The notes under the pieces were generated by a model. That model saw only the letters and a program-made list of their open reading frames with translations, was not told the origin of the DNA and did not search any database. A stretch of 64,000 nt of DNA from Petrosia ficiformis (taxonomy: Eukaryota > Porifera > Demospongiae > Haplosclerida > Petrosiidae): the NCBI GenBank assembly GCA_947044365.1, contig OX345642.1, positions 6,983,507 to 7,047,506 of the forward strand, given 5' to 3'. Below, in pieces: positions 46,648-57,156 of the stretch; the stretch's first letter is position 1; every line of letters begins with the position of its first letter. Made by a program: the position numbers and the translations under genes.

Positions 46648-46706
46648 TATAAAGTGACTTGGGCATTAATTAGAATAACCACACCTGACCACGTGTCCAT
46701 ATAGGT
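46648..46706. promoter_or_regulatory. Bidirectional promoter STMP1-like / MRPL38
   Basis: 59 bp between the two ATGs; contains ACCACACCTGACCACGTGTC with a CACGTG E-box. It serves two predicted mitochondrial proteins. Confidence 0.55.
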
Positions 46707-49700
46707 ATGGAAGTTCTGAAGAGATTTAGAAGTTTATTGGTTCATTACAGTGTTATTAATAGATATCAGATAGTTTGTAGAACAGGTGTGTTTAGTAGGA
46801 GTAATGTATTTACTTATAACATGAATGTGTTGTGTATGCATGTATACATATGTGTGTATATGTATGTATGTATGTACATGTATGTATGTATGTATGTATG
46901 TACGTGTGCATGTATGTATTGCATTGTATGACAAATCTATATATGTACAATATAACATACATACATACATAAATACATACACATATATACATACATACAT
47001 CCATACATACATACTTGTACATACATACATACATACATACATACATACATACATACATACATACAGGTAGCTCTTTAGCTCGTCACAAACGATATAAGAA
47101 AAACATTATTTTACGAAATAACAGATCTAATCCAAGACTAGAAGAATCAGCAAGAAAAGGAAAATGTAAGATATAATTGTAAATATTAATCATAATTATA
47201 TTATTATACTACAGTATTGGTTCCACTTGATGATGTATATCATGAATCCAGATTGACTTATACTGGTCTGAAACACTTACAAACTTCTGCATCACATTTT
47301 AATATCTTCAACGATCTCTTTGGTTACACTTTCCTTCCACATGGATATATGGAAGTTGCATACAAAGATGGATTTATGGTTTACAGAGGCAATATCTTGT
47401 ATCCTCGGCAAGTGTTGGAACCTCCCTCTGTGACTCTTCCACCTCAGACATTAATTAAACATAGCCTTCCTTATATGGAAGTGGAGGATTTATTGTGGAC
47501 ATTGGTTTTATCTAACCCAGATGGTCACCTAACCAATAATGAACTTGAAGTACTTCATTGGATGATGTAAGTATAAATCAGTATACTATCAGTATATTAT
47601 CAGTATATTATTAGTATACTATCAGTATAATCTAAAAATCATTGTAAGTGTGCTAGTATGTTTCTACAAAACGTATTGTGATGTTTAAATGATTGCTATG
47701 TAAAATGTTCTATGACAAGATGAAAATATGTCGTCATTCAGGTTTCAGGAACATGTACTATATTAGTCTGTGTATATGTGGTATCAATTAGAAGGTGATA
47801 AATATATCATAACACGTTTGCCTGAAGCTTGACTGGTGATATGTTCTCATCTTGTTACATTACATTTTACACAGCTATCATCTCTACATCAGGATCATTT
47901 TTATACAGAAGTTTTTTTAGTTTCATAAACTGTTTGTTATCATGATTATGAGATACTTCTTGCACTCTCCATGAACAAACATAGCGTTATTAACCCTCAC
48001 CCACGTAGGCAGAGTGGAGGGTTTCTGTGATCATTTAACCTTTGTAATCTGTATATACCATGTACAGAGTTGTTGTCTGTGCCAATGTCATACAGTATCC
48101 AATGAAAAAAACGTTATCCAAATGACCACATGCAATCGCTAATATATTCTGTTTACTACATTACACTCGCGGGTGTGGAAGCATTGAGCTGACTACCGGA
48201 TATTTGACATGTTTTCACCACTCTTGTCCTGCTCCCCATATACTTTGTATACAGTTCAGTTTGAATTTACAAGACATTCACTAGATTTATTAGACAATGT
48301 TGTGCATGACTGGCTGTTTCCACACCACTGTATAGACTACATTTATATAGTAATATACTAGTAACTAGACCTGATACTGTTACTATATCAATACATTTAT
48401 ATTCTCCTAGTACTAATATACTAGTAAATGGACCTATATCTGATACTGTTACTATATCAATACATTTATATTCCACTAGTACTAATATACTAGTAAATGG
48501 ACCTATATCTGATACTGTTACTATATCAATACATTTATATTTCACTAGTACTAATATACTAGTAAATGGACCTATATCTGATACTGTTACTATATCAATA
48601 CATTTATATTCTCCTAGTACTAATATACTAGTAAATGGACCTATATCTGATACTGTTACGATATCAATACATTTATATTCTCCTAGTACTAATATACTAG
48701 TAAATGGACCTATATCTGATACTGTTACTATATCAATACATTTATATTCCACTAGTACTAATATACTAGTAAATGGACCTATATCTGATACTGTTACTAT
48801 ATCAATACATTTATATTTCACTAGTGCTAATATACTAGTAAATGGACCTATATCTAATACTGTTACTATATCAATACATTTATATTCCACTAGTACTAAT
48901 ATACTAGTAAATGGACCTATATCTGATACTGTTACTATATCAATACATTTATATTCCACTAGTACTAATATACTAGTAAATGGACCTATATCTGATACTG
49001 TTACTATATCAATACATTTATATTCCACTAGTGCTAATATACTAGTAAATGGACCTATATCTGATACTGTTACTATATCAATACATTTATATTCCACTAG
49101 TGCTAATATACTAGTAAATGGACCTATATCTGATACTGTTACTATATCAATACATTTATATTCCACTAGTACTAATATACTAGTAAATGGACCTATATCT
49201 GATACTGTTACTATATCAATACATTTATATTCCACTAGTACTAATATACTAGTAAATGGACCTATATCTGATACTGTTACTATATCAATACATTTATATT
49301 CTCCTATACTAGTAAATGGACCTATATCTGATACTGTTACTATATCAATACATTTATATTCCACTAGTACTAATATACTAGTAAATGGACCTATATCTGA
49401 TACTGTTACTATATCAATACATTTATATTCTCCTATACTAGTAAATGGACCTATATCTGATACTGTTACTATATCAATACATTTATATTCCACTAGTACT
49501 AATATACTAGTAAATGGACCTATATCTGATACTGTTACTATATCAATACATTTATATTCCACTAGTACTAATATACTAGTAAATGGACCTATATCTGATA
49601 CTGTTACTATATCAATACATTTATATTCTCCTAGTACTAATATACTAGTAAATGGACCTATATCTGATACTGTTACTATATCAATACATTTATATTCCAC

Positions 49701-50974
49701 TAGTGCTAATATACTAGTAAATGGACCTATATCTGATACTGTTACTATATCAATACATTTATATTTCACTAGTACTAATATACCAGTCAATGGACCTCCA
49801 TCCTCTGGGAAAACCCTTTTTCCCTATACCCCTCCTGTACCTCCACTTGGGACTGGATTACATCGCTTTGTATTCACTTTATACTATCATACTATTCCAC
49901 TTACTCATCACTCAGTTAATGATAAGTCGGCCTCATGGTAAGCACATGATTATCACATGAAAGTCACACATTGTAAATCTCGATATGAACCCATTAGCAT
50001 CTATCCATTCATCCAGTGACTAATTTTCATTATTTATGAATTGATTTATGTATTTTCTCTTTTCTATCTCTTCATCTGGTTGCCATAGGCTAGAACAACG
50101 TACCTTTTCCACTTCATCTTTTCTTTCTTTACATCCTTACATTTCTCCCTTTACTATATCATTCTACCAGACACTATGGGATGAGTCTGTACATCAAATA
50201 TATTCTAGTACTATAGGTAAATTAAGCTTATATTTAGTATGACAATATGACTAAGATATAGTATGACGGTTTCTCACAATTTTAATTTAGTTATAGTTTA
50301 ATTAAAATAATATCAGGCTTGCTAAAAGTTTATTTTTAGTTAACTACTAAATGTGTCCATTATTGGCCATTTATCATTTCAGTAGCAACAAGATATAAAG
50401 CATCCCTATGATTGCTTTGTGGTGTCTGACATTCAGTAACCAAGGTCAACTTTATCATGTAACATTCTATTATAGTTATTATATACTCTTCCTTTTTAGA
50501 GGTTTTTGTAGAACATTAGGAATGTGTTGCACCTAGAACAGCTATTTCAGTTTCTACGTAAAGCTACAAGGAACTTTTTTCCTGCAGGTCTGTAGAGCTT
50601 GAGCGTGCGTTCTATTACATGCCACGCCCATTAATTGACCAAGCCCTCCTGGAATGATGCAACTTCCTTAACTATGTTTACAACGCATACTCGCATAAGT
50701 GACACAAACATTAATTATAATATATAACATTAAACCCCATGGAAAGCAATTATAGGGGTGGCCCTACGGGACATAATAAACTTGTATTTAGTTAACCAGT
50801 CACAATAACTTACTAAAATGAGTTTTAGTTATAGTTAACTAAAACAACACTAATATTAATTTATTGGTAGGTATTCCTGAACCATTGTATGGGTTAGAGA
50901 AAGATCCTACTCCTCGTAAACTAACCCAGAATGCTGTGAGGGAGGCACGACTACAGAGACACATCTATCTTTAG
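46707..50974 (+). CDS. MRPL38: Mitochondrial ribosomal protein L38 (mL38, PEBP fold)
   Basis: Exons: 46707-46785, 47067-47165, 47215-47566, 49773-49937, 50089-50216, 50871-50974. They total 927 nt, 308 residues (human about 380). Large-subunit mitoribosomal protein with a phosphatidylethanolamine-binding-protein fold. The PEBP motifs span the exon 3/4 junction: SNPDGHLTNNELEVLHWMI then TNIPVNGPPSSG, and later GLHRFVFTLYYH. The C-terminus carries ISFYQTLWDESVHQIYSS and PEPLYGLEKDPTPRKL. The N-terminus is basic (MEVLKRFRSLLVHYS), fitting mitochondrial import. Intron 3 is inflated to 2.2 kb by a 69-bp satellite whose unit is a copy of the exon-4 acceptor region. Exons 4-6 are duplicated twice more downstream (55425-56567, 60688-61890). 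Confidence 0.93.
46850..47066. repeat. TATG/CATA microsatellite in MRPL38 intron 1
   Basis: TATGTATG tract, spacer, then CATACATA tract: inverted simple repeats that could form a hairpin. The second reaches the exon-2 acceptor. Confidence 0.92.
47567..48334. other. MRPL38 intron 3, unique left part
   Basis: About 770 bp before the satellite, with short AGTATACTATC repeats at 47580-47625. No gene recognised. Confidence 0.5.
48335..49772 (+). repeat. 69-bp satellite, array A, about 21 units, derived from MRPL38 exon-4 acceptor
   Basis: The unit reads ACTAGTACTAATATACTAGT, then AAATGGACCTATATCTGATA, then CTGTTACTATATCAATACAT and TTATATTCC. The last unit merges without a break into exon 4 (CACTAG|TACTAATATACCAGTC). 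The period is a multiple of three, so both strands stay open. Plus-strand translation is (TNILVNGPISDTVTISIHLY + STS)n, in the same frame as exon 4 (TNIPVNGP). Two units have an in-frame 9-bp deletion (CTCCTATACTAG), and no frame-breaking change is seen from about 48345 to the exon. Confidence 0.95.
50505..50765 (-). mobile_element. Dispersed element family A, copy in MRPL38 intron 5
   Basis: Reverse complement of the 9221-9480 sequence: TTGTAGAACATTAGGAATGT, GTTTCTACGTAAAGC, CCCATTAATTGACCAAGCCC, ACCCCATGGAAAGCAATTAT. It predates the triplication because all three units carry it. Confidence 0.75.
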
Positions 50975-51442
50975 ACTATCAATTCATCTATATGTTCAAA
51001 CAAAGAAAACAATTATTAATTCCCATGTACTATATTATATAATACATAATTAAATATAGTTGAACTTGTACAAGTTGTACTGTACTACCAGAAATAAAAC
51101 CTTCACGTAATCTCACTTATGCTCATTATGAAATCTAAGCAGTACACCATTGATCAGATTTGTTATAGATCTAGTATACAGTAACTCATTAATTGGTCAG
51201 TAGACGCGTATACAGTTGCGATGAAGTTCAATACTATATTTATATTGACAGTTTCTAAAATGTAGCATGTTACATATTGGTTACATAGAAACATTTGAAC
51301 AAATCTTCAACAACCAAGTGAGCAACTCTTCTATTTACAATGATGCAGGTGCAGTAATATTATTACGCGGTATGTGCGCTAGCGCTAAATACGAGTGGGA
51401 GGGGCTGCTAGTGCGCAGTACTACTGCTTGCAGTACTGACTG

Positions 51443-51449
51443 TATAAAA
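51443..51449 (+). promoter_or_regulatory. TATA box of TRIM-NHL 3
   Basis: TATAAAA 41 bp before the ATG at 51490. It is preceded by GAGTGGGAGGGGCTGCTAGT and GCGCAGTACTACTGC, shared with the two later copies. This copy has extra bases (ACTGACTG) before the TATA box. Confidence 0.55.
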
Positions 51450-51489
51450 ACTGATTGTTACGTTATACAACTCACTAGCAGAAAGAAGA

Positions 51490-53469
51490 ATGATGACTTC
51501 CAATACTAAACAGTGTCAATATTGTGATAACATCTATCAAGATCCACGAATCCTTTCTTGTCTCCATTCTTATTGTCTACAATGTATCACTAAGCTACAT
51601 GTTGAGAATATTGCCTCCATTACATGTCCCACTTGTAATCAATCCACTACTATACCTGATGAAGATGTGTCTTCTCTTCCACGTAATGTCCGATTAAATG
51701 AAATATCTAAACAAGACAAGATCTTACGTAAGGTGACCTCCACTTCTCCTCCTCCATGTGACTCGTGTGATGAGAACACTCCTATAGCTTACTGTACAGA
51801 GTGTGATCAACTTTTCTGTAACAGGTGTTGGGAACATCATCAGGGACTCAAAAAGTCACGTTCACACTCTTCCGTCACTCTCAAAGAAACTCAGAACACA
51901 AGCCGAGATAAACTCATCAAGATACTACCTTCCTTATCACCCATGTGTCACGATCATGTTGATCAGAAACTTAGCTTCTATTGTAATCAGTGTGCCATTC
52001 CAGTATGTGTTGAATGTACTATTAACAAACACAAAGGTCATCCAGTTACTGAAGTGAGTAAACAGATCATACAAAACAAGGAGGAGATACAACAAATTGT
52101 AGATGGATTTTCAGCAGTTCAAAAACATCTCAAGGAGTCTCTAACAGCTGGTGAAGAGGTGAGGAAAACGATCACAGCTCAAAAGAATAAGGGGGACACT
52201 ATTCATGAAGTATTCCTTACACTTCAACAACTTCTTCATGAACGTAAGGAAGTCTTGTTAGCTAAAAGAAGTGAAATAGCCATGGCCAAGGAAGTACGTC
52301 TCACTATTCAACTGGAGGGTATCCAACATCTGTTGGACTCCATTAGTCATTGTCACTCTCTTGCCTCCATTGCTACTAGTGAGTACAGTGATGTTGAGTT
52401 ACTCTCTATTGCTCATACGCTACACAACAGATTTATCAAACTTCAACAACAGTCATCAGAGATCTCGCTAGAGTCACCAAATATATCGGTAGAAGTTAAT
52501 ACTGATACACTAGCTACTATGATAACAAAGTTTTGGTGGGTATCTAATACCTCTTCTAATGATGGTACACTTCTAACATCTCGTAAACGATGTATGTCTG
52601 ATGTTTCTCTCAATGATAGTGTTACATCTTGCAAAAAGATAGCACGAGTGATCCCTCAACGTGATTACACTAAACTCAAACATCCAGTACAAACAATTAC
52701 TGGAATTTATAAACCCATGTATATTGCATTCTCTGATAATGGTGACATGTTTGTCACTAGTTATAGTTATAGTGATCATTGTATACATGTGTATGATAGT
52801 AGTGGGAAGAAGAAGACTACCATTGGTTCTAAGGGAAGTGGTGAGCTACAGTTTCAATTACCTTGTGGAATAGCTATCAGTGGAGAGGTAGTTTATGTTG
52901 CTGAGTGTGGAGGACACAGGATTCACAAATTGACAACAGGAGGAGAGTTTCTTGGTACCTTTGGACAGAATGGGTCTGATGCTGGACAGTTTAAGGGACC
53001 ATGGGGAATAAACATTAGTCCTGAAGGGAAGGTGTATGTAGCAGATAGAGGAAACAGTCGTATCCAGGTATTCCATTCTGACTGGATTCTATCTCACATT
53101 ATTGATGGGGAGGTATCAGGTGATGGAAGTTTCACTTATCCAGAAGGTGTAGCTTTTGATATATCAGGTGATGTTCATGTGACTGGAAATAGTTCCAATT
53201 CAGTGACAGTCTTTACTCCTAGTGGACAGTTTGTACGTAAGTATGATCAAACACATTTGAAGAGTCCAGAAGGTATAGCTATAGATTCAGCAGGTTATTC
53301 ACTAGTAGCAAACTATAGTTCATATATAGGTTCTCTGTCTATCTATGATCCCAGTGGAAGGTTTATCCATTCAATAGGAGGATTTAGTCATCCATATGGA
53401 GTATCAGTATCACCTGATGGATCAGTATGGGTGGCTGATAATGGTGATTATAAACTTGTGAAGTACTGA
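51490..53469 (+). CDS. TRIM-NHL protein 3 (no filamin domain)
   Basis: Intronless, 659 residues. RING, B-box modules and coiled coil as in copies 1 and 2, but the filamin-like domain is absent. After [12 protein letters not shown] the sequence passes through a short linker (LTSRKRCMSDVSLNDS, then CKKIARVIPQ) straight into the RDYTKLK start of the NHL propeller. The linker has two basic clusters (SRKR, CKK) that could be a bipartite nuclear signal (inference). NHL repeats include [39 protein letters not shown] and PEGVAFDISGDVHVTGN. WW replaces the GC of copies 4 and 5 at the linker start. It sits 515 bp downstream of the MRPL38 stop with its own TATA box. Confidence 0.93.
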   Translation: MMTSNTKQCQYCDNIYQDPRILSCLHSYCLQCITKLHVENIASITCPTCNQSTTIPDEDVSSLPRNVRLNEISKQDKILRKVTSTSPPPCDSCDENTPIAYCTECDQLFCNRCWEHHQGLKKSRSHSSVTLKETQNTSRDKLIKILPSLSPMCHDHVDQKLSFYCNQCAIPVCVECTINKHKGHPVTEVSKQIIQNKEEIQQIVDGFSAVQKHLKESLTAGEEVRKTITAQKNKGDTIHEVFLTLQQLLHERKEVLLAKRSEIAMAKEVRLTIQLEGIQHLLDSISHCHSLASIATSEYSDVELLSIAHTLHNRFIKLQQQSSEISLESPNISVEVNTDTLATMITKFWWVSNTSSNDGTLLTSRKRCMSDVSLNDSVTSCKKIARVIPQRDYTKLKHPVQTITGIYKPMYIAFSDNGDMFVTSYSYSDHCIHVYDSSGKKKTTIGSKGSGELQFQLPCGIAISGEVVYVAECGGHRIHKLTTGGEFLGTFGQNGSDAGQFKGPWGINISPEGKVYVADRGNSRIQVFHSDWILSHIIDGEVSGDGSFTYPEGVAFDISGDVHVTGNSSNSVTVFTPSGQFVRKYDQTHLKSPEGIAIDSAGYSLVANYSSYIGSLSIYDPSGRFIHSIGGFSHPYGVSVSPDGSVWVADNGDYKLVKY

Positions 53470-54465
53470 ATATATAGTTGTTATATTTGTACTATTTGAG
53501 TTATAATTATTATTCAATTTTGTAATCTCAATAATTATCTACATAATTATTAACATAATTCATAATTATCAACTAATTACTTAATTATGTATATAAATTA
53601 TACTAATAATATTATAAGTGATTGAGTTGTCATCTATCATTATCATGATATCAATTGTTATTATCTTTCTCTTCTTTTGACTCAATATCCTTCATTTCTT
53701 CATTATTTATTGTATTATCATGACCTAATCTTCTTTGTCTTTGGGTTTCTTGTTCCTTTCCTACTTGTAATATTGCTCCCAGTTTCATAAAATAAACTTG
53801 AATCTAGGATAGTATGTGTGAACCTCATTAGACTCCAGAATTATCCAGAAGTTCCACACAACAACTTCACATGCACAAACACTTCACATGCATGACCTTG
53901 ATTACATGAAGAAGTGTGCTCATCAATTGTGTGTAATTTCTGGATAATTCTGAAGTCTGCATAAACACTTGAATAGTTATAAGCATGACCTTGATTAGAC
54001 TCCATAATTGTCTGGATATTATATCATTTGACATAGTTCAGTGATGCCACTATGCAAAGTGGTTTCCCACTCATTGTAAGGGGAAATGTGTATACATTGT
54101 ATTTGTGTATGTAAGTACTAATAGTCCAATACATGCCTATACATTTCTGCTGGTGAGTTATGTTTTATATTACAATATAGGATAATAGTCATGATATCTA
54201 CGTGACACATTACATTATTACTTGACATCACAAGCAAACTATAATTAGTCTCGTCCCCTGATGTAATACTCTTCATTTGATCACACCAATTCAATATTTC
54301 ACTCTTTTTGAAGGATGGGTAACATCATGTCATTAACAGCTTGTGATAAATACACTACTTGTTGCAATAATACTTTCTACAATAACTTTTAGTAGGAATA
54401 TTTTCAAATATTAATTATATCTAACCTCTTGATCTGTACTGTGTTGTTTAGCTTTCCTCCATTTT
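53470..54465. other. Flank of duplicated unit, with inverted repeat
   Basis: AT-rich. 53829-53962 is an inverted repeat of about 130 bp: GACTCCAGAATTATCCAGAA against TTTCTGGATAATTCTGAAGTC, with GTTCCACACA/TGTGTGTAAT inside. The same structure is at about 59515-59655. No convincing gene (see rejected items). Confidence 0.6.
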
Positions 54466-55424
54466 GATACTAGTAAATGGACCTATATCTGATACTGTTA
54501 CTATATCAATACATTTATATTCTCCTAGTACTAATATACTAGTAAATGGACCTATATCTGATACTGTTACTATATCAATACATTTATATTCCACTAGTAC
54601 TAATATACTAGTAAATGGACCTATATCTGATACTGTTACTATATCAATACATTTATATTCTCCTAGTACTAATATACTAGTAAATGGACCTATATCTGAT
54701 ACTGTTACTATATCAATACATTTATATTCCACTAGTACTAATATACTAGTAAATGGACCTATATCTGATACTGTTACTATATCAATACATTTATATTCCA
54801 CTAGTACTAATATACTAGTAAATGGACCTATATCTGATACTGTTACTATATCAATACATTTATATTCCACTAGTACTAATATACTAGTAAATGGACCTAT
54901 ATCTGATACTGTTACTATATCAATACATTTATATTCCACTAGTACTAATATACTAGTAAATGGACCTATATCTGATACTGTTACTATATCAATACATTTA
55001 TATTCCACTAGTACTAATATACTAGTAAATGGACCTATATCTGATACTGTTACTATATCAATACATTTATATTCCACTAGTGCTAATATACTAGTAAATG
55101 GACCTATATCTGATACTGTTACTATATCAATACATTTATATTCTCCTAGTACTAATATACTAGTAAATGGACCTATATCTGATACTGTTACTATATCAAT
55201 ACATTTATATTCCACTAGTACTAATATACTAGTAAATGGACCTATATCTGATACTGTTACTATATCAATACATTTATATTCCACTAGTGCTAATATACTA
55301 GTAAATGGACCTATATCTGATACTGTTACTATATCAATACATTTATATTCCACTAGTGCTAATATACTAGTAAATGGACCTATGTATCTGATACTGTTAC
55401 TATAATTATCATATATTCTCCTAG
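54466..55424 (+). repeat. 69-bp satellite, array B, about 14 units
   Basis: Same monomer as array A. The last unit has a 2-bp insertion (CCTATGTATCTGATAC) that shifts the plus frame into a stop just before the exon-4 copy, unlike array A. Confidence 0.95.
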
Positions 55425-56567
55425 TACTAATATACCAGTCAATGGACCTCCATCCTCTGGGGAAACCCTTTTTCCCTATACCCCTCCTGTACCTCCACTT
55501 GGGACTGGAATACATCGTTTTGTATTCACTTTATACTATCATACTATTCCACTTGCTTATCACTCAGTTAATGATAAGTCAGGCTCATGGTAAGCACATG
55601 ATTATCACATGAAAGTCACATGCATCGTAAATCTCTATTAGCATCTATCCATTCATCCAGTGACTAATCTTCATTATTTATGAATTGATTTATGTATTTT
55701 CTCTTTTCTATCTCTTCATCTGGTTGCCATAGGCTGGAACAACGTACCTTTTCCACTTCATCTTTTCTTTCTTTACATCCTTACATTTCTCCCTTTACTA
55801 TATCATTCTACCAGACACTATGGGATGAGTCTGTACATCAAATATATTCTAGTACTATAGGTAAATTAACCTTATATTTAGTATGACAATATGACTAAGA
55901 TATAGTATGACGAGTTCTCACAATTTTAATTTAGTTATAGTTTAATTAAAATAATATCAGGCTTACTAATAGTTTATTTTTAGTTAACTACTAAACGTGT
56001 CCATTATTGGCCATTTATCATTTCAGTAGCAACAAGATATAAAGTATCCCTATGATTGCTTTGTGGTGTCCAACATTCAGTAACCATGTGTCATGTAACA
56101 TTCTATTATAGTTATTATATACTCTTCTTCCTTTTTAGAGGTTCTTGTAGAACATTAGGAATGTGTTGCACCTAGAACAGCTATTTCAGTTTTTACATAA
56201 AGCTACAAGGAGCCTGCGTTCTATTACGTGCCACGCCCATTAATTGACCAAGCCCCCCTGCTAAATACGTTTACAACACATACTCGCATAAGTGATACAA
56301 ACATTAATTATAATATATAACATTAAACCCCATGGAAAGCAATTATAGGGGTGGCCCTACGGGACATAATAAACTTGTATTTAGTTAACCAGTCACAATA
56401 ACTTATTAAAATGAGTTTTAGTTATAGTTAACTAAAACAACACTAATATTAATTTATTGGTAGGTATTCCTGAGCCATTGTATGGGTTAGAGAAAGATCC
56501 TACTCCTCGTAAACTAACCCAGAATGCTGTGAGGGAGGCACGACTACAGAGACACATCTATCTTTAG
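55425..56567 (+). pseudogene. MRPL38: Duplicated MRPL38 3' exons (4-6), copy B
   Basis: Exons 55425-55589, 55733-55860 and 56464-56567 match MRPL38 exons 4, 5 and 6 in length (165, 128, 104 nt), phase and splice sites. Only a few substitutions are seen (for example KTLF to ETLF, GLHR to GIHR, THHS to YHS). Exons 1-3 are missing, so it cannot encode the full protein by itself. Intact splice sites leave open use as an alternative 3' end by read-through splicing; otherwise it is a recent gene fragment. Confidence 0.85.
56145..56357 (-). mobile_element. Dispersed element family A, unit B copy (internally deleted)
   Basis: Same as 50505-50765 but lacks about 50 bp around CTACAAGGAGCCTGCGTTC (loss of TTTTTTCCTGCAGGTCTGTA and following bases) and more near GCCCCCCTGCTAAATACG. 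Confidence 0.75.
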
Positions 56568-56977
56568 ATTATCAATTCATCTATACGTTTAAACAAAGAA
56601 AACAATTATTAATTCCCATGTACTATATTATATAATGATACTATAATACATAATTAAATATAGTTGAACTTGTACAAGTTGTACTGTACTACCAGAAATA
56701 AAACCTCCACATAATATCACTTATGCTCATTATGAAATCTAAGCAGTACACCAGTGAATCAGAATTGTTATAGTATATAGTAACTCATTAATTGGTCAGT
56801 AGACGCGTATACAGTTGCAATGAAGTTCAATACTATATTTAATATTGACAGTTTCTAAAATGTAGCATGTTACATATTGGTTCTATAGAAACATTTGAAC
56901 AAATCTTCAACAACCAAGTGAGCAACCCTTCCACAATGATGCAGGGGCAGGTTAAAAGGTATGCACAATGTATTACT

Positions 56978-57032
56978 AGTCTGGGGACCCGCCCCTTCGC
57001 AACGAGGAAGCTAAGGGGCGGGTCCCCAGACT
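56978..57032. mobile_element. Small hairpin element upstream of TRIM-NHL 4
   Basis: AGTCTGGGGACCCGCCCCTT, loop with CGCAACGAGGAAGC, then AAGGGGCGGGTCCCCAGACT: a perfect GC-rich foldback in an AT-rich region. Absent at the matching place in unit A (about 51350). Confidence 0.8.
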
Positions 57033-57109
57033 ATATTATTACGCGGTATGTGCGCTGGCGCTAAATAAGAGTGGGAGGGGCTGCTAGTGCGCAGTACTAC
57101 TGCTTGCAG

Positions 57110-57116
57110 TATAAAA
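57110..57116 (+). promoter_or_regulatory. TATA box of TRIM-NHL 4
   Basis: TATAAAA 41 bp before the ATG at 57157, in CTTGCAGTATAAAATCAG. Confidence 0.55.
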
Positions 57117-57156
57117 TCAGATTGTTACGTTATACAACTCACTAGCAGAAAGAAGA

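Noticed and set aside
48267..49790. 507-residue minus-strand frame (and similar ones at 54448-55515 and 60137-60484)
   Set aside because: It is the antisense reading of the 69-bp satellite. A period divisible by three keeps it open, and there is no start, promoter or homology.
53651..54440. Minus-strand exon-like stretches (MKLGAILQVGKEQETQRQRR ... and VLLQQVVYLSQAVNDMMLP)
   Set aside because: They look coding by eye, but phases do not join, and in the duplicate at 59.3-60.1 kb the putative acceptor is lost. No family recognised. Worth a transcript check only.
54464..55405. 313-residue plus-strand frame in array B
   Set aside because: Pure satellite translation (TNILVNGP repeats) starting at a TTG, ending in a stop before the exon copy.
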